Source: Panonychus citri
Lineage: Eukaryota; Arthropoda; Arachnida; Trombidiformes; Tetranychidae
Length of the DNA stretch: 64,000 nt
NCBI RefSeq assembly: GCF_014898815.1
Contig: NW_026515468.1
Coordinates: forward strand, 1,178,001-1,242,000
Direction: 5' to 3'
The notes under the pieces were generated by a model. The model searched no databases. It was not told the origin of the DNA and saw nothing but the letters and a program-made list of their open reading frames with translations. The translations under genes were made by a program, and so were the position numbers. Shown here one piece after another: positions 1 through 14,200 of the stretch; within the stretch, counting starts at the first letter, position 1, and every line of letters begins with the position of its first letter.

Positions 1-3000
1 ATTTAACCACCTCATCATCCGCATCCTCATCATTTACACACTCCCACTCATCATCTTAATCATATCTTTAATTAAACATCAATCAAAGTTAACTGGCAAT
101 ACTAATTTCATCATTAACGGCAGACAATTAAAGTCACTTGAAACTAAATTAACTTTAATGCAGCTTTGATTTGGATGTTCAATCAACTTCAATTGATATT
201 TAATTGTTGCTAATTATCAATTCATTTGTAATCCTTTATCCTCATCATTTATTGTAAGGTTTTTAATCAACTCTGAAAATGGATTAAAGTTTATTAATGT
301 TTAGTAATTAATGCATTTGATTGTTTGCTTGTTGATTAAAATTTATGGATTGATCAAAGAATTGGATTAATTTGGATTTGGGTTTTTATCCTCAAAGGAT
401 TATCTCATTGTTTTCAGGTCACTAAATCAGAGTTAATATTCAATTTAATTGTTCAATGAGATTTAATTATTTAGGTCAATTCATGTTTCTCATTTATGAT
501 CATCGTTCATCATGATTATTATTTTTGTTGAACTTTAACTGATTTTTTTTTCTCATTTGAATCTAATTCATTTCCATGATTCAGTTTCATTGTTGATCAT
601 GAAGCCTAATCATCAAAACTCATCTCTAGTTAATTATCTAGAATTGAATTTGATGATAATCATGATGAGGTTATTATTTCATGATGACTTTGCTTTTGAT
701 GAAAATGATGATAATTCAACTGATTATCAATTTTAATTCTTAATTGACATTTAATCTGAAAATGATATTACATAAATTAGAAAATAAATTTCGCTTCAAA
801 GATCAAATAATCAAAAGATAAAATCTAATTGAATCAATAATTTAATCAAATTGATTTCATGATAATCCGAAAGTTTCATCATTTCATTTTTTCAATAACT
901 CGCAACTTGATTAATTTACAATTCCAAGTGTTTTAATTAACATTTCAATCAGATCCCAATTGATTGAAAACTAATTCAAATGTACAGGTTAATGATTAAC
1001 AGTTTGATCTAATCAATTCATGTAACAATCCTGTTCAATTAACCATAATTCTGATACAACTAAATAAAAGATGATGATTAATATCAGAATTGTGAATACT
1101 TGAAATGGTAACTTAGTTACCAATGTAACTTTATCGTGACGATTTCCATCATCAACTGACCATTGATTTTAATTCGTTTGATTGTTTGACCATCACCAGT
1201 GGTCATCTTAGTCTCTCTGTTTCTCTCATGTTTATCATGATTCTCAGTGTCAGATGAGATAACCTTCAATCCTTTAGGTTCATTTGCTTTCAATTTAATG
1301 TATTTAACAAGAAGTGACAATTATCTTGTCAACTCTCAGTTGCTTGTAATCATTTTACATCCACTCATCATCTCCATCAAATTATAACCACTCACTCACT
1401 CATCATCATCACCACCACCATCTATCCACTCCCATTCCCACTCTCCCTCTCACTAGACCTTTAATCAAATGAAAAAGGAAAAGGAAACAAAATCATCAAG
1501 GTTAACAATCAACTGATTGATGCATAATCACTTGAATCATTACAATGGATTAAACAATCAGTTAATTTGATTCACTAGAAACTAACAAAGATCAAGTTTC
1601 ACTTAATCATCAGTATCTATTTTATTTGCTCAAATGATTAACTATTAATCAAGTGAATGATCAGTGAACAATAATGAAAGAAACACAAACAATCAGACAA
1701 TTAACTTGACAATTATAATTATGAATGTGATTCTTTATATCAATTAACCCTAAAGGTAGATTGAGATTGAAAATTGATGAGACAATTTTGATAAATGATA
1801 AATATTTTCATAAACAATCAAATCGTAATCTGATTAATTACATTTGATTCCATTGTTTTATCAATAAATCATTAATCAACAATCAGATTAACAATTGATT
1901 ATCAACTGGTAATCATCAATTAAAATGATTTCCAATTGAAAAACAACAAGAATACAGGAAAATGAATCGATAACAAGATTAAAACTGAACAATCATTAAT
2001 TTTAATTCTGATGTTGATGATACACTTAAATCATTGATTGAGATTCAATGTTGACCTGATGAAAATGGAGGAGGAAACGGAAGATGAAGATGATAAAAGA
2101 TGAGAGAACAGGTAAAAACTTTTCGATTCTTTTTCTTATTCTTTTCTCCTCCTTCCAATCTTCATCATCTTCTCCAGAGACACTTAGAACAGATTCTCTG
2201 TCGATTCGAAAATTTTTTAATCATCATACCATCCATCTTATATTCTCATGAGAATTCACCATTGCTACAGAATTTTTTTCTCTCCACTTTCTTCCCTGTT
2301 TGTTCAATTCTATCTCTCCCCATCCTCATCTTATCTTCCTCTCCTTTCACCTCCCATCTCCTTCATCACTTCCCTTACTCTTTATCATAACATTTTCCTC
2401 CATCGGGTCACCCGATATCTCATATAACTCTTAGGGCAACAATACGTTTTCACCCTGAAATCGTTTGTCGTTAAAAGCAATACTCATGATAGTAATGAAT
2501 CTCACTCTCTGACCCCCAGAACTTTTCAAATATATGATTTAAACTGCTAGTAGATTTGAAAAGAGACAGAAAATTTCTGATTAAAAGTGAAATCTGAAAA
2601 AAGCAACATTAATCTGATTGATTCTTAATAACTTGGTGATTAATTGATTAACCATTACAGGGTAATAAATTTAAGTTCCAAATGAATCACCTGAACCAAC
2701 CTGGTATTCAATTTCCCTGACAAATGATTCTCACGGAAATCCTTTACTAGGCTTTGTAGATATCGAATAGGCAGAAAAAAATGTTATCTTGAAATTATCT
2801 GATTTTCAGAGTTTTTAGGTGAAATTACATGATCCATGCGTTTGTAATTTACTAGGAAAATGTTAATCATTTGATTATATTAATAATTGTTGAAACAATT
2901 CACGTATCAGTTTAATCATCAGATTCAATTTTCTAGTAAAACGACAATCGTAATCAAGTTAATTTAATTTACCTTTAAGACTGACCACAATTGATGATTG

Positions 3001-3156
3001 GTTATCATGAAGTTCAAAAAACTGACCAGAGCAGAAAAAATCTCATTCTTTCTTTGATTAGCTTCTTGCTCGTTGGTCATTTCTGATTATTTCAAAAGGA
3101 AGCTTCAAAATTCATTTCTCTTCTTGATGAAGATAAGAGATGAAGATGTAGAGTCC

Positions 3157-3218
<62 letters not shown>

Positions 3219-5284
3219 CTATTTAAGGTTAAGTGATATTACATTTCTAATATAACTTTCATCATCTTTCAACCTTTTGTTTCATTAATGTATTGAACTC
3301 ACTCAAAAGATTCGGGATTCACTCTGTAATTTTACCTGAACTTTTACTCTGATTTATCATGATGCATGACATGAATTTCAACTTGATAATATATATGAAT
3401 CTGAGGATAAAAAATTATCCATCCTATTATTACTTATTATTTACAAATAATAACAAGTTAAAAGATGACAGAGAAAACATTGAGCGGAATTGAAAAGTTA
3501 TTCAATGAATTTTCAACTTTTGAACAATTTCATTCAATAAAACTGCAAAAGCAAAGCAAAAAATATCCATGACTAGCATTTGTCTGATTATCAGCTGATA
3601 ATGATGAATTAATATCATGATGATTTATTTACGCAATTTGATTCAATTACCCATGTAAAGATAATGATTGATAATTATTTCTGATCATTTAGTTGAATAT
3701 GATGAAAATCCTCATGAACACATGAATTGGAAATTGAGCCTGATTATCATTTGAAAAAAGTTTTTCCTCGAAAAAAAAAATGATTCCTGAGAAACTAATC
3801 GATCACCACTCAGGGAAAAGCTCAGGGAAATATATATTCATTGAGATGAATTCACTATGAGACAGGAAACCGAAAAGATTATGAGAACTATCATGAATTC
3901 CCTGTTAATCCTTAAGCCAATGCTCGAAAAAACTTTCATCTGTATGAAGGAACAGAAAAAAAACACATTCCCCACCGAACCCCCTGTAAGATGAGGATGC
4001 TGCTGGTGGAGTTGATGATGATGAAGAATTGAGGGGAAAGGAGCATAAGTTGAATGTGTGAAAATTCATGTAACTGTGAATAGACTTGGGGATTAGCATT
4101 AAGATCAGCTCAGCAAGATAATTCTAACTCTCTGTTGATTGCTTTTTCTTCATCTTCTTCATCATTATCATCAACATTATCTTTCAAAGTTAAATTAGCT
4201 TCTTCAACTTTCTGTTTTTCTGTTTTTCATTTCTTTCCTAAACTCACAAGATTATCTCATTTCCATCTCGTAGAAGAAGAAAAAATCCTTCTAAAAACGA
4301 GTTCTAAATTCGAAGGGTTTGGAAATTAGAACGAAAAGAAAAAGAGAACTTATTTAATGATTAGTAAACTTTTATTCGATTACATTTCTCTCGCTCCCTA
4401 CTTGTGGTTCCATTGAGATGATGATTACCTCGAATTGGCTCGAGAACCACAGATAAGAAGAAGAGAAAAGTTGAGTTGGATATTCATTGGAGCAGATCAA
4501 GTTCGAGAGTTGGATAGTTTTTGTGTTCGAAAAGCAATAATGAAACGGACAACGAAAAATGTTTCAGAACAAAAAGTTATCATCAACCTTTAAAATTGTC
4601 AATTTTTGATCTTATTTATATTTTATACTTCGACATCTTCAATGTATAGAAAAACTTATCACCATTATTATTAAATGTTTTATCAACATAACAGAAAATG
4701 ACATTTCGATTCAGTTCAGAACTTTATCTTTTCCCTCTTCTTCGGTTGCTCCCTCTCTTTATTTTCCTTAAATTGGAAATATTTTCTGAGATAAACTTAA
4801 TATCTTAACATTTTCTCTGGCAGATTCTTCTGAATAGGCAATAACATTGAGTAAACATTTGGACACTTGACCAAGTGAATTTTGGAAATTTTCTGTCACA
4901 CTGAACTTTTTTTTTCTTCAAAGAACATTTTAAACCATAACCTGATGCTGATGATGAAGAAGAAGATAAAAAAATTCTCCATAGCAAATTGAGAAGACAG
5001 TTAATGATAATCAAGTCGATTAAATGAATGAATGATGGTCAATATAATAGGAGAAATAAACTGACCATCAGAAGAGATGAAAGTTAATAATGCATAAAAT
5101 TCAATTCGAGTTACTAAATGGTTTTATCTATTTTCTTCAGCATCATTGAGAATTCATCGAAATTTTGTCAACAATTTAAAAAGATGAAAACAGTTATCGG
5201 TGTTAATGAGGAAAATATTGACAGAGATTAAAAGAGGAAGGGTATTCGTCGATTTTTCGATCAATACATTGTATCAATACTTAC
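1..5284. other. AT-rich, gene-poor stretch, probably intron or downstream part of the beat-like gene
   Basis: No confident exon is visible. The stretch lies 3' of beat exon 3, which ends in phase 1 with a good donor, so at least part of it should be intron. It holds a GA microsatellite and one open, splice-compatible segment on the minus strand (1286-1121) that I could not link to the family. The other open frames are low-complexity serine- or leucine-rich readings of TCATCT-type sequence. Confidence 0.5.
3161..3214. repeat. (GA)n microsatellite
   Basis: About 27 uninterrupted GA units. They produce a spurious Arg-Glu repeat in one frame. Confidence 0.98.
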
Positions 5285-8200
5285 ATAGGACTCGAAGTGG
5301 TTGAGTTTTACGAACTGTTTTGAACGGAGCTTCCGATGAGACTTCGCATTTATATTCACCTTGACTATTTAAATCGGTTGTATTCAAAAAGACGTGACCG
5401 AGGGTCGATTTGGATAACTATAAGAATGAGAGAATTGTGGTTAGAACAATTTTATCAGAATTTGTTTTGTTTCCTTTTCTGTTCTTCGTCAAGGGTCAGT
5501 AAATGGTCAGTAGTTTATTTTTTATTTCTTGTTTATTTGTCAATCTAAATCCGATTCATGATGATGAAAACCCTCTGGGAATTTAAACTTTAAGGTGTAA
5601 GTTTATCTCTTTTTTGATGGTTAATAACATTTTCAACGATTGTTGAACAATTTTTTTCTATTCATTGTCAACCTTTTTTTTCATGGAAAATTTTCCTCAT
5701 AAATCATCAAATTGAGTTGGTGTCTAAATTGCCTGAGGCTCTGGTAAATGATACACTGATAATCAATTGGTAGCAACTGATTAAGTCTCACTTTGGTTTA
5801 ACCAGATTGAGTTATAATGTTGACCAAATTGTTGGTCTTTCTCATTGTCTTTTAACCAATTAGTTAGATCTTAATTATGATCATCACTCACCTTTTAGTT
5901 CACAATCAGGGAAAAGGTTAAATAACAATGATTGATAAATTTACAATAATTAAGAGACCAATTCAGCTGTTCATTGCTCTACATTGACAATTAAACGATC
6001 AACAATCAATTCACACTTTGAAGTACACAAACTAATCAGTAATTAAAATATGAATGATTAAGAAACAATCTAAAGATTCAATTGAAAATGAAACGTTTAA
6101 ATTGTCAGCAATTAAAATTGAAAATTAAAAATTCACTTCTGTTACCATGACTATTATATAAAAAGCGCGCTTTTCAATTATGTCAAATTTGGATAAAAAA
6201 TTTTCGGGTTCATGTTATTAATCAATTAATTAACTGATTTCTCCTTTGATTATCAGTTATTTTCATTAATGAACATGTGAGATTTAGTGTCTCCACTAGA
6301 CCATTCGAGTGGTCACTTTTGGACTAACTTCCGATTGAAGTTTAGGTTGACTGGTCAACTTTGATTTTCTAGAGTTACTTTGAACCACTTTGATTGTAAT
6401 TAACATGAAACAATCAGCAATCAAGTATAACAGGGGATAAAAATTGTTTCCATAATCAATTAATCATCTCAAGTTTCATTGTTGAGTATTGATCAAGAGA
6501 TAATAATAATTACAATGATTTTCGAGTGACCGGAAAACGGAAACTGAATAATACTGAATTGCAACTTTTTCTGCTTAACCAATCATCAGAAAATTATATT
6601 TCATTAATCTACTAGTCATCAAGTAATAATTTTATTATAACAATTAACTGATTGGTGATTCTGAAATCAAACGAAACCTTGGTAACAGAAAACACCATAA
6701 ACATTTATATCTCCATTCAGAATCTGAGAATGAAGTTCATGATGAAATTCAGGAAACCGTAACCCACTCACCATCAAGTAGGTCAATTAATAATGACAAT
6801 TTCTGATCAACCTCTACACCTTAACTTTTAATTAGTTGGTTGATTATAAACAATTAAACGTTTCTATTAATTTTCACCCTGATTCATAAACGTTACATTA
6901 ATGATTGATTCAGGAATTATGATCAACACAAATTAAAATGCTCACAAAAACAATCAACGTTCATCACTCAATTAATATTTGATTGTTTCCATTAACAATT
7001 AACTTCATCTTGTCCCACTCATCCTGAAATTAATGATTAACTTTAATATCATCAGAAGTTTTCATCAATAAACATTTCCCCCTGCAAATGATATTCAGTG
7101 TTGATGTCATTGAATCAAAAGATGAATATTATTGATCAATAAATAATGATGATAAAAGATCAATACAAAACTAACAGTTATCATCATGATAATCATGATG
7201 ATGATACATCATCAATTTGATAATATTGTTCATTTCCAATGACATCCTAAAAACAACATTATTATAAGTCACGTGAAAACGATATAATAAATGTTGATAA
7301 AAGGTAAACGATTATACTAATACAATTAGTTAATTGTGATTGAAATACACAAAATTGTAACAATTTACTTGAAGGTAAACAGATAATACAAATTGTTCAT
7401 TAATAAGATAAGTTATCATTAACTTTTCAACAATTCAAACATGATGATTACCAATAGATTATCAAGGTAATTCAATATCATGAAATTGATTAAGTCGATT
7501 ATTAATTTTACTAATCATGAACTCAGAAAAACTCATGAACTTTTTTTTTTCTTCACTCAGACAGAATTGGGAGTGATGATTATCACAATGTCCATTAATA
7601 ATCATCCCTTAATCTGTGGTAATAATATCGAAAGCAGAAACACCCTTTAGACCTCAAGCTCTTCAATTAAGATTCATATAAAACCGTTATTATTATTATC
7701 ATCTTTGTATACATGGGATATCATCTTGTTCATCATCATGAACACACACACAACCTGTCATTTAGAATCCAGGTAAATATCGATATAAAAATGGAATAGA
7801 AAATAATAATTTCTTTTCTAATATTTTTTCCCTTCTCTCTCTCACTCACTAGTTTTTACCATGGAAACAGTTATAATACTTAATTCTACCTCTGGTTCCG
7901 GTTGAAATTACTCTAATGCGTGACTCTGATCAAGAACTTTTCTCATGATGAAATAGTCGAATTGCCCTTTTGCTCGATCATCATCATCATCATCATCATC
8001 TCTCTCTCTCTCTCTCTCTCTCCTTGTTCTCTGTATCTTCTTCATCATCCTCTCTCATCCACCCTATCACTTCATCACATTTGAATCAAGATCTTGGCTC
8101 TCTAACATTCAGAGTTTGATTTTGTAACATGCATTTACCTAATCTGATAATCTATCTGATTAGATTAATTGAATTTGTTAATCTTAAATTCATTTGTTAT

Positions 8201-11200
8201 TTTTCACTAATTGTCAACTCATTAATTGTATCAATTGATAGTTATCAATGTCTACATCTTTTCATATAATTAAAAGTAAGTTGATTGTTAGGTTATTTCA
8301 AGTTGATTAATTGACTGGTAAATGATGGTTGATATTTAATCAATAAAATTTAATTTGATTATGTTAATTATTTAAATATACTTTTGATCATTATTATGAT
8401 TTATTGATTGTATTGTATATTTAGTTTAAATTAATTTAGTTGCTTCATTAATTATTGATATTGAGTTGAAAAAAAAATTTCTCATCATAATTGATAATAA
8501 TTAACTTGAACGACTAATTTGACTTAAATTACATTTAATTGTGGTTAAATTGTTCAGCAATTTAAATGATTACATGTTACCTCATAATTATCACTGATAC
8601 ATTGTTGAGTAATTAGCATGAGATCAAAAGTAACATGATTACGTTTTCTGAATAATATTAAATCATGAACTTTTTTTTATCAATATTCCGATAAGATAAT
8701 CATGTTTATCATGGTCAATTGTTGTTCAACCATGAGACATGTTTGATGATTTGATTTAATTTAAACAAGATTAGTGTACATATAAAACAATGACCACTGA
8801 CCATTAATCAATTTTTAAGTGAACACAATATTGTCAATCTCAATGGTAATCACTGTGACAATTTAAATAATTATGATATAAAATCATCTAACACACTTGA
8901 CTAATTTTAATAGTTGATTGTAAATTTATTATATTTGAATTGTAAATTCATTGATTGAATTGAAATTAGTCAAGATTTTAGTTGATAATAAAAGTTATTC
9001 AAGAATTGATAATAAACTGAATGGTTTCTAGTATTTATATGAAATCAGCAAAAGTGATAATGATAAAAAATAGAAACAATTTACTTGATTGTATTGATTA
9101 AATTGTAAATTACTAAGGGTACGTGTTCCAATGGGAAATGCTCACTTAATGCTACATGGGCTCAAGGTAAGAATTTTATATTTAAATTTCAATTCGTTTC
9201 TACCTGAAGATTTGATTGAGAATTGATTTTTCCTCTACATTTACATGTAATATTTGTTTGTATATTCATTTCTGTTCAATATTGACTAAAGTTAAGTGAA
9301 GAAACTATTAAGTTGCACTCAGTTTACCGGAACAAATAGCACTCGAAAAATGTACTTTTTACTACATGGAAAAGGGTAAAGAGTGAAATGTCACCAAAGA
9401 AAGTAAGTACAGAATTTATAATGAAAATTTCCTCAAAAAATAGACAAATAAAAGAGATTCTGAAACTTTATTTAGGTGAAAAAATCTAATAGAGCCAGAG
9501 AATCGTATCATTAGTGTTCACTATAATATCTGAGGTCATCGTGAGATTTTTCTCATCAATTTAGTGGTCATTTAGTTGATTGCGAAAGAGTTGCCGTTCC
9601 ATAGTTGAAATGTATCGAAGTTCATGATAAAAGGAATATGAATACATACTAAGGAAACAAGTGAGAGTATGAAGAATGTTCAACGATTTCGAGTGAACAT
9701 TAAAAAGGTCGACAAATCTAACGATAAGTTTCAACCGTTTTCCTATTTGATTCTCATGATGCAACAAGTATTTCTGATGTTGACCAGAATATCTTGAATT
9801 TGTGATTATGTTGCTTTTTATTTACTCGAAATTTTCATCTAAACAAGTGAATATTATTACAAATAGAAATCAGGTATTACATTTGAACTGTAATTAAATT
9901 GATTTTGGAAGCAAAAATAATTAGGATCAGGAAATGGGAGTGTATCTGAATTCTGGGATGATTCATTTGAAATACAATTCTCATTCTTATAATCTTCATC
10001 TCATTTCGAATTGTTATCTTTCTGATTTTTTTCTGATTCACTTTCAAGATCAACTACTCGTTACTTTTACTACTGATTGATAACTTTCTCAGCATTTTGT
10101 TTATTTCATTTGTTCAAATGATGATAATTCGAGGGAAACTGGTGAAGATACAGGGAGAAGGAGATGGAAGTTGAATAAGGAAAACACCAACATGAGGGAA
10201 TCAACATGGAAGACTTTTTCACTCTCACAATTGAAAAAAAAATCTTCCAAATTCTCTGGTGATTTAGAAAAGAAGAGAAAAAAACTTGATTGTAGTTTTA
10301 ATTCTAGTTCATATATACTAATAGATGTTCACCTCATCATCATGTAAACACATCTAAGAACATGATAACCAACAAGAAGATACACCAAATGAATGATTAA
10401 AATGAGCAGAAAAAGGAAAAGACTGAATTTTCATGAAATTCCAATTGAAACTGATAATAACTCCTTATTAATGTAAATATAACAATCGTCTTGAAGGAGG
10501 TGAAAGTGGGTTCATTGGATTGATTCAATTTCTATTCATTTGATTCATTAAACATGATATAACTTTAATAACATGATGATTATATTATATTAACTCCCTG
10601 ATTCCCATATGAGATTAACTATATTACTTTTATCATGATTATTATCAACTCCCTGTCTTCATCATCCCCTGATGATGATAATTATTATTAGCAAAATAAA
10701 AACATTGAAAAAAGGCCTCAATTTAGTTGAAAAAATGTTGAGACTACAATTTAGGATTATTGTTTAATTGGAACATAATATATAATCAGAACATGATAAA
10801 AATCAATTAGAATTAATCAGAATATTTCTCATTCTCATGATATATTTTTTTCTCATTTTGTTTCACATGCAAACATGAAGAATGAATATTCAGCATTTAT
10901 TTGGAGATAATGAAATTCAATATAATAAATACAACGACAATGAACATTTGAGAAAATAAGAGGAAAAGAAAAGAAAAGTTCGAACCAAAAATGTAATTCA
11001 ATTTAATTGTAAGATGATAAATTCTGTAAAATTTCAAGTTCGAAGTTGAGATTCATGAGAGAGCAACCAGAAATTGAACTTTCTCCTCTTCGATTAAAGT
11101 GAATACACTCGGACTTTTATTCAATAAGAAAAAGGATAAATATTCATATTCAAGAGTTGTGGATATACAAATTGAATGAATGAGATTGAATTGATTAGAT

Positions 11201-14200
11201 AAAATTTGGAATCAATGTAACAATCAGAATGAAAAGTTTCCCTCGAAACAAAAAGGTAAAAGTTTTCTCCAATTCTCAAATTTATCATCAAAATATTATA
11301 CAGAATATGAATTGTGAATATTGAAGAGAATCCAATTTAAGATGAAATATGTTTCATTACGAATACATTGAAACATCGGAATGAACTTTCAATATTCTCG
11401 AATCAGAACTTTTTTAAAATTCTTTCATAAGTTAATATTCAATTGGTTAAAGTTACCTTGTTTTCTTTACATGTTTACAACATTATCGAGTTTGTAACAT
11501 TTGATAAAATATGAATTTCTGGTTAGAACTTTTTTTTTGTCCTTCTTGACTCGAACTCGAAACTTTCCATAAAAGTTATAAAACTGAATCGACAACTCAA
11601 ATTACGCAATTTAATGATAATTAAGTCCAATTATCAATCTATGGTAATTGTTTATCCATAATGATGATTATATTAATTGGAGACAATTAAATGTTTATCA
11701 TGAAAGTGAAAAGGTAACCGTAATTATAAATTGGGAGGATAACAATTAATTCATTGAGAAAACACCTTTTTAACTATTTAAATTAAAACCATTTCTCCAT
11801 AACAATTAACATTATGATTGTATATTAGTCTTTATGATCATAATGAACAATTAAAATGGTTAATTCTCAACCATTAGTTATGTCTAATTGCCAATGACTT
11901 CCTCATTGTTAATCGATGATAAAGATTAACTTGGAAACATATTATTATCATCATGATGGTTTTATTGGAGATATAATTTTCTCATCGTCAAGGGAATCAG
12001 AATAGATTAAGAATCAAGGGATAAATGATTAAAAGATTGAAAAATGAATTGAAGGGAAGGGAAGAAAAAAAGTTCTAAATCCTTGTAATCATTGAAGAGT
12101 AAGATAAATATGATCAAGTTAATAATAATGTTTAACTAATCATTGCTCAAGTAATATCATGATGATAATGATTATGATCATATTAATGTTTACCTTGTTC
12201 AGGTTTCAAGAGTTGGATAAATTGTTTTATTTACTTTTGGACGTTTCCTTGGTTCATATTTTTTATCATGAAAATCATTTGTTGAAATGATGATGATGAT
12301 GATGATGATAAGCAAAGGTAAAGTCTTATTATTGGGTCATTTTGTTGGTTAATAATCATCATGATGATAACAATGATAATAGTTCTGGTTGTGAGTAAAT
12401 GTTTTGAGTGAAAAATGATTTTATCATTAAAATATCGTTTGAGAAGCAAATTATTGCGTGACTTTATCATCAGCTCACTTCAATCCTCCCTAACTCAATA
12501 AATCCCCTGAATAATAATAATCATCATCATCTGAAATAATCATGATACTAATTTCTGAGAGTTTTCAATTTATCCAAATTCATAAACTGATTCAATCCAA
12601 TTCAATTGATCATCCAGATTCTTTCACAATCTTTCAGCCTTAATTACGGAAAAATCAATCCTCTCATTGAATAATCAAAGTCTTCATGATGAGGATAATT
12701 GTTTCATCCTCCCATATGATGAGAAATCAGGGTGAGACCCATGAAAGAAAACAGTTTCTCAGGTTGTTACCATTGATCCCCATGTTCGCCCACCTCTTCC
12801 TCCTCCTTTCCTCCCACTCCACCTCACCTTTCCGTCTAGTTGATGGAGAGAATTCAAATGATAATAATAACAATAATCCAAATGATTAAAGCCATTACTT
12901 TTTAACTCCAAGACTCCGAGGGTCATGGTTATTTGATTATAGCCTTAAACTCAAGGTAAACGTATTTTATCACGAAAGGTGTTTTCTCTTTCTTTTCCTC
13001 TTTCTTTTTTTACCTGATGTTTATTATTGTTATTAATATACCTGGATAATAATGGATAATATCATTGATGGTAATAATTGAAGGATAATATATATTATCA
13101 TTATTATGATTATTAAATGACCATTGGGAAAGTGACTTAGTATAATAGTTTCAGTGAATTATTATTGTTCAGAGTTATCAGAATATTATATTTCCAAGTC
13201 TATCTTTTAGTAATAGTATTTGATAGTAATAAAAAACGAAAAGTTTTCCATGTACATATTGATTGTCGAGAGAAAATTATATTCTAATTACGATTAAATC
13301 ATAGTTAGATCATTAGAACTTTTCTTTTTTGGAAAATTTCATCTTCGAACTCATTTTTCTTACCGCCCAATCTTTGATTCACTTTTTTATTGTTAATTTT
13401 TTTTCTTTGGGTGGATAACATTTAAAGTGATTAATTGCTATTAGTGGCTAATGTTTTGATAGAAAGTTAATTGTTTAGCTAAATTGTGATACGATTGTTT
13501 GTTCTGAGTCTATTGATATTGGAACCTGATAGTTGTCATTGGTTTGACATTTTATCTGTTGATTAATTGTTGCGATAAGTTTGAAGTTGATTAATCAAGA
13601 TAATTATGAGAATCAACATTTTTTTTTATCATTTTGATTAATCAATTCAATTTGTCGTTAACTGAGATTGTCATGTTGATACTGTTGTAAAGTGTATAAC
13701 CAAAATGGTGATGATTGTACGTGATTAAAATTGATAAACAATTAGTTTCAACAATTTAGGATATCAACAGTTACTTTGTTATTAATAAAATTAATCAATG
13801 ATAATATGAAGGTGAATCTATTTATAAATATTCAGAAATACATGAAATTAATACTCAAAACCCGGAAATGAATCAACAATCATGATGGACCAGGATATTT
13901 ACCTGGAGCCAGAAAAAAATCATCTAAATTGTAATTAACTGCAACTGATTGTAATCAATCAAAGTTGATTGTGTTTCCACAATGACACAATTTTGATTGA
14001 TAAGCAAATCAAATTGTTGATATTAAATGATAACAAAGTTATTGATGTTTTTGATAGTTGATTGTGTTGGCAAAGATAAAGTTAATTAAACTGACAACAA
14101 CTTTTGATTTCATTTAAATTGGTCAGTCCATAAATCATCTTGATTATCAACTAACCATGTAAATAATTTAATCTAATCATGGTAATCCTTTTGTGATTTA

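Noticed and set aside
2100..2390. Hydrophobic 96-codon plus-strand ORF
   Set aside because: Made of T/C-rich low-complexity sequence; Phe/Leu/Ser runs are expected by chance and there is no family or splice context.
3073..3255. ORF with a long Arg-Glu repeat
   Set aside because: It is a translation of the GA microsatellite with no other support.
4805..5014. Minus-strand ORF with serine run and several Cys, tested as the missing beat exon
   Set aside because: It lacks the second Ig-domain motifs and the serine run is a microsatellite.
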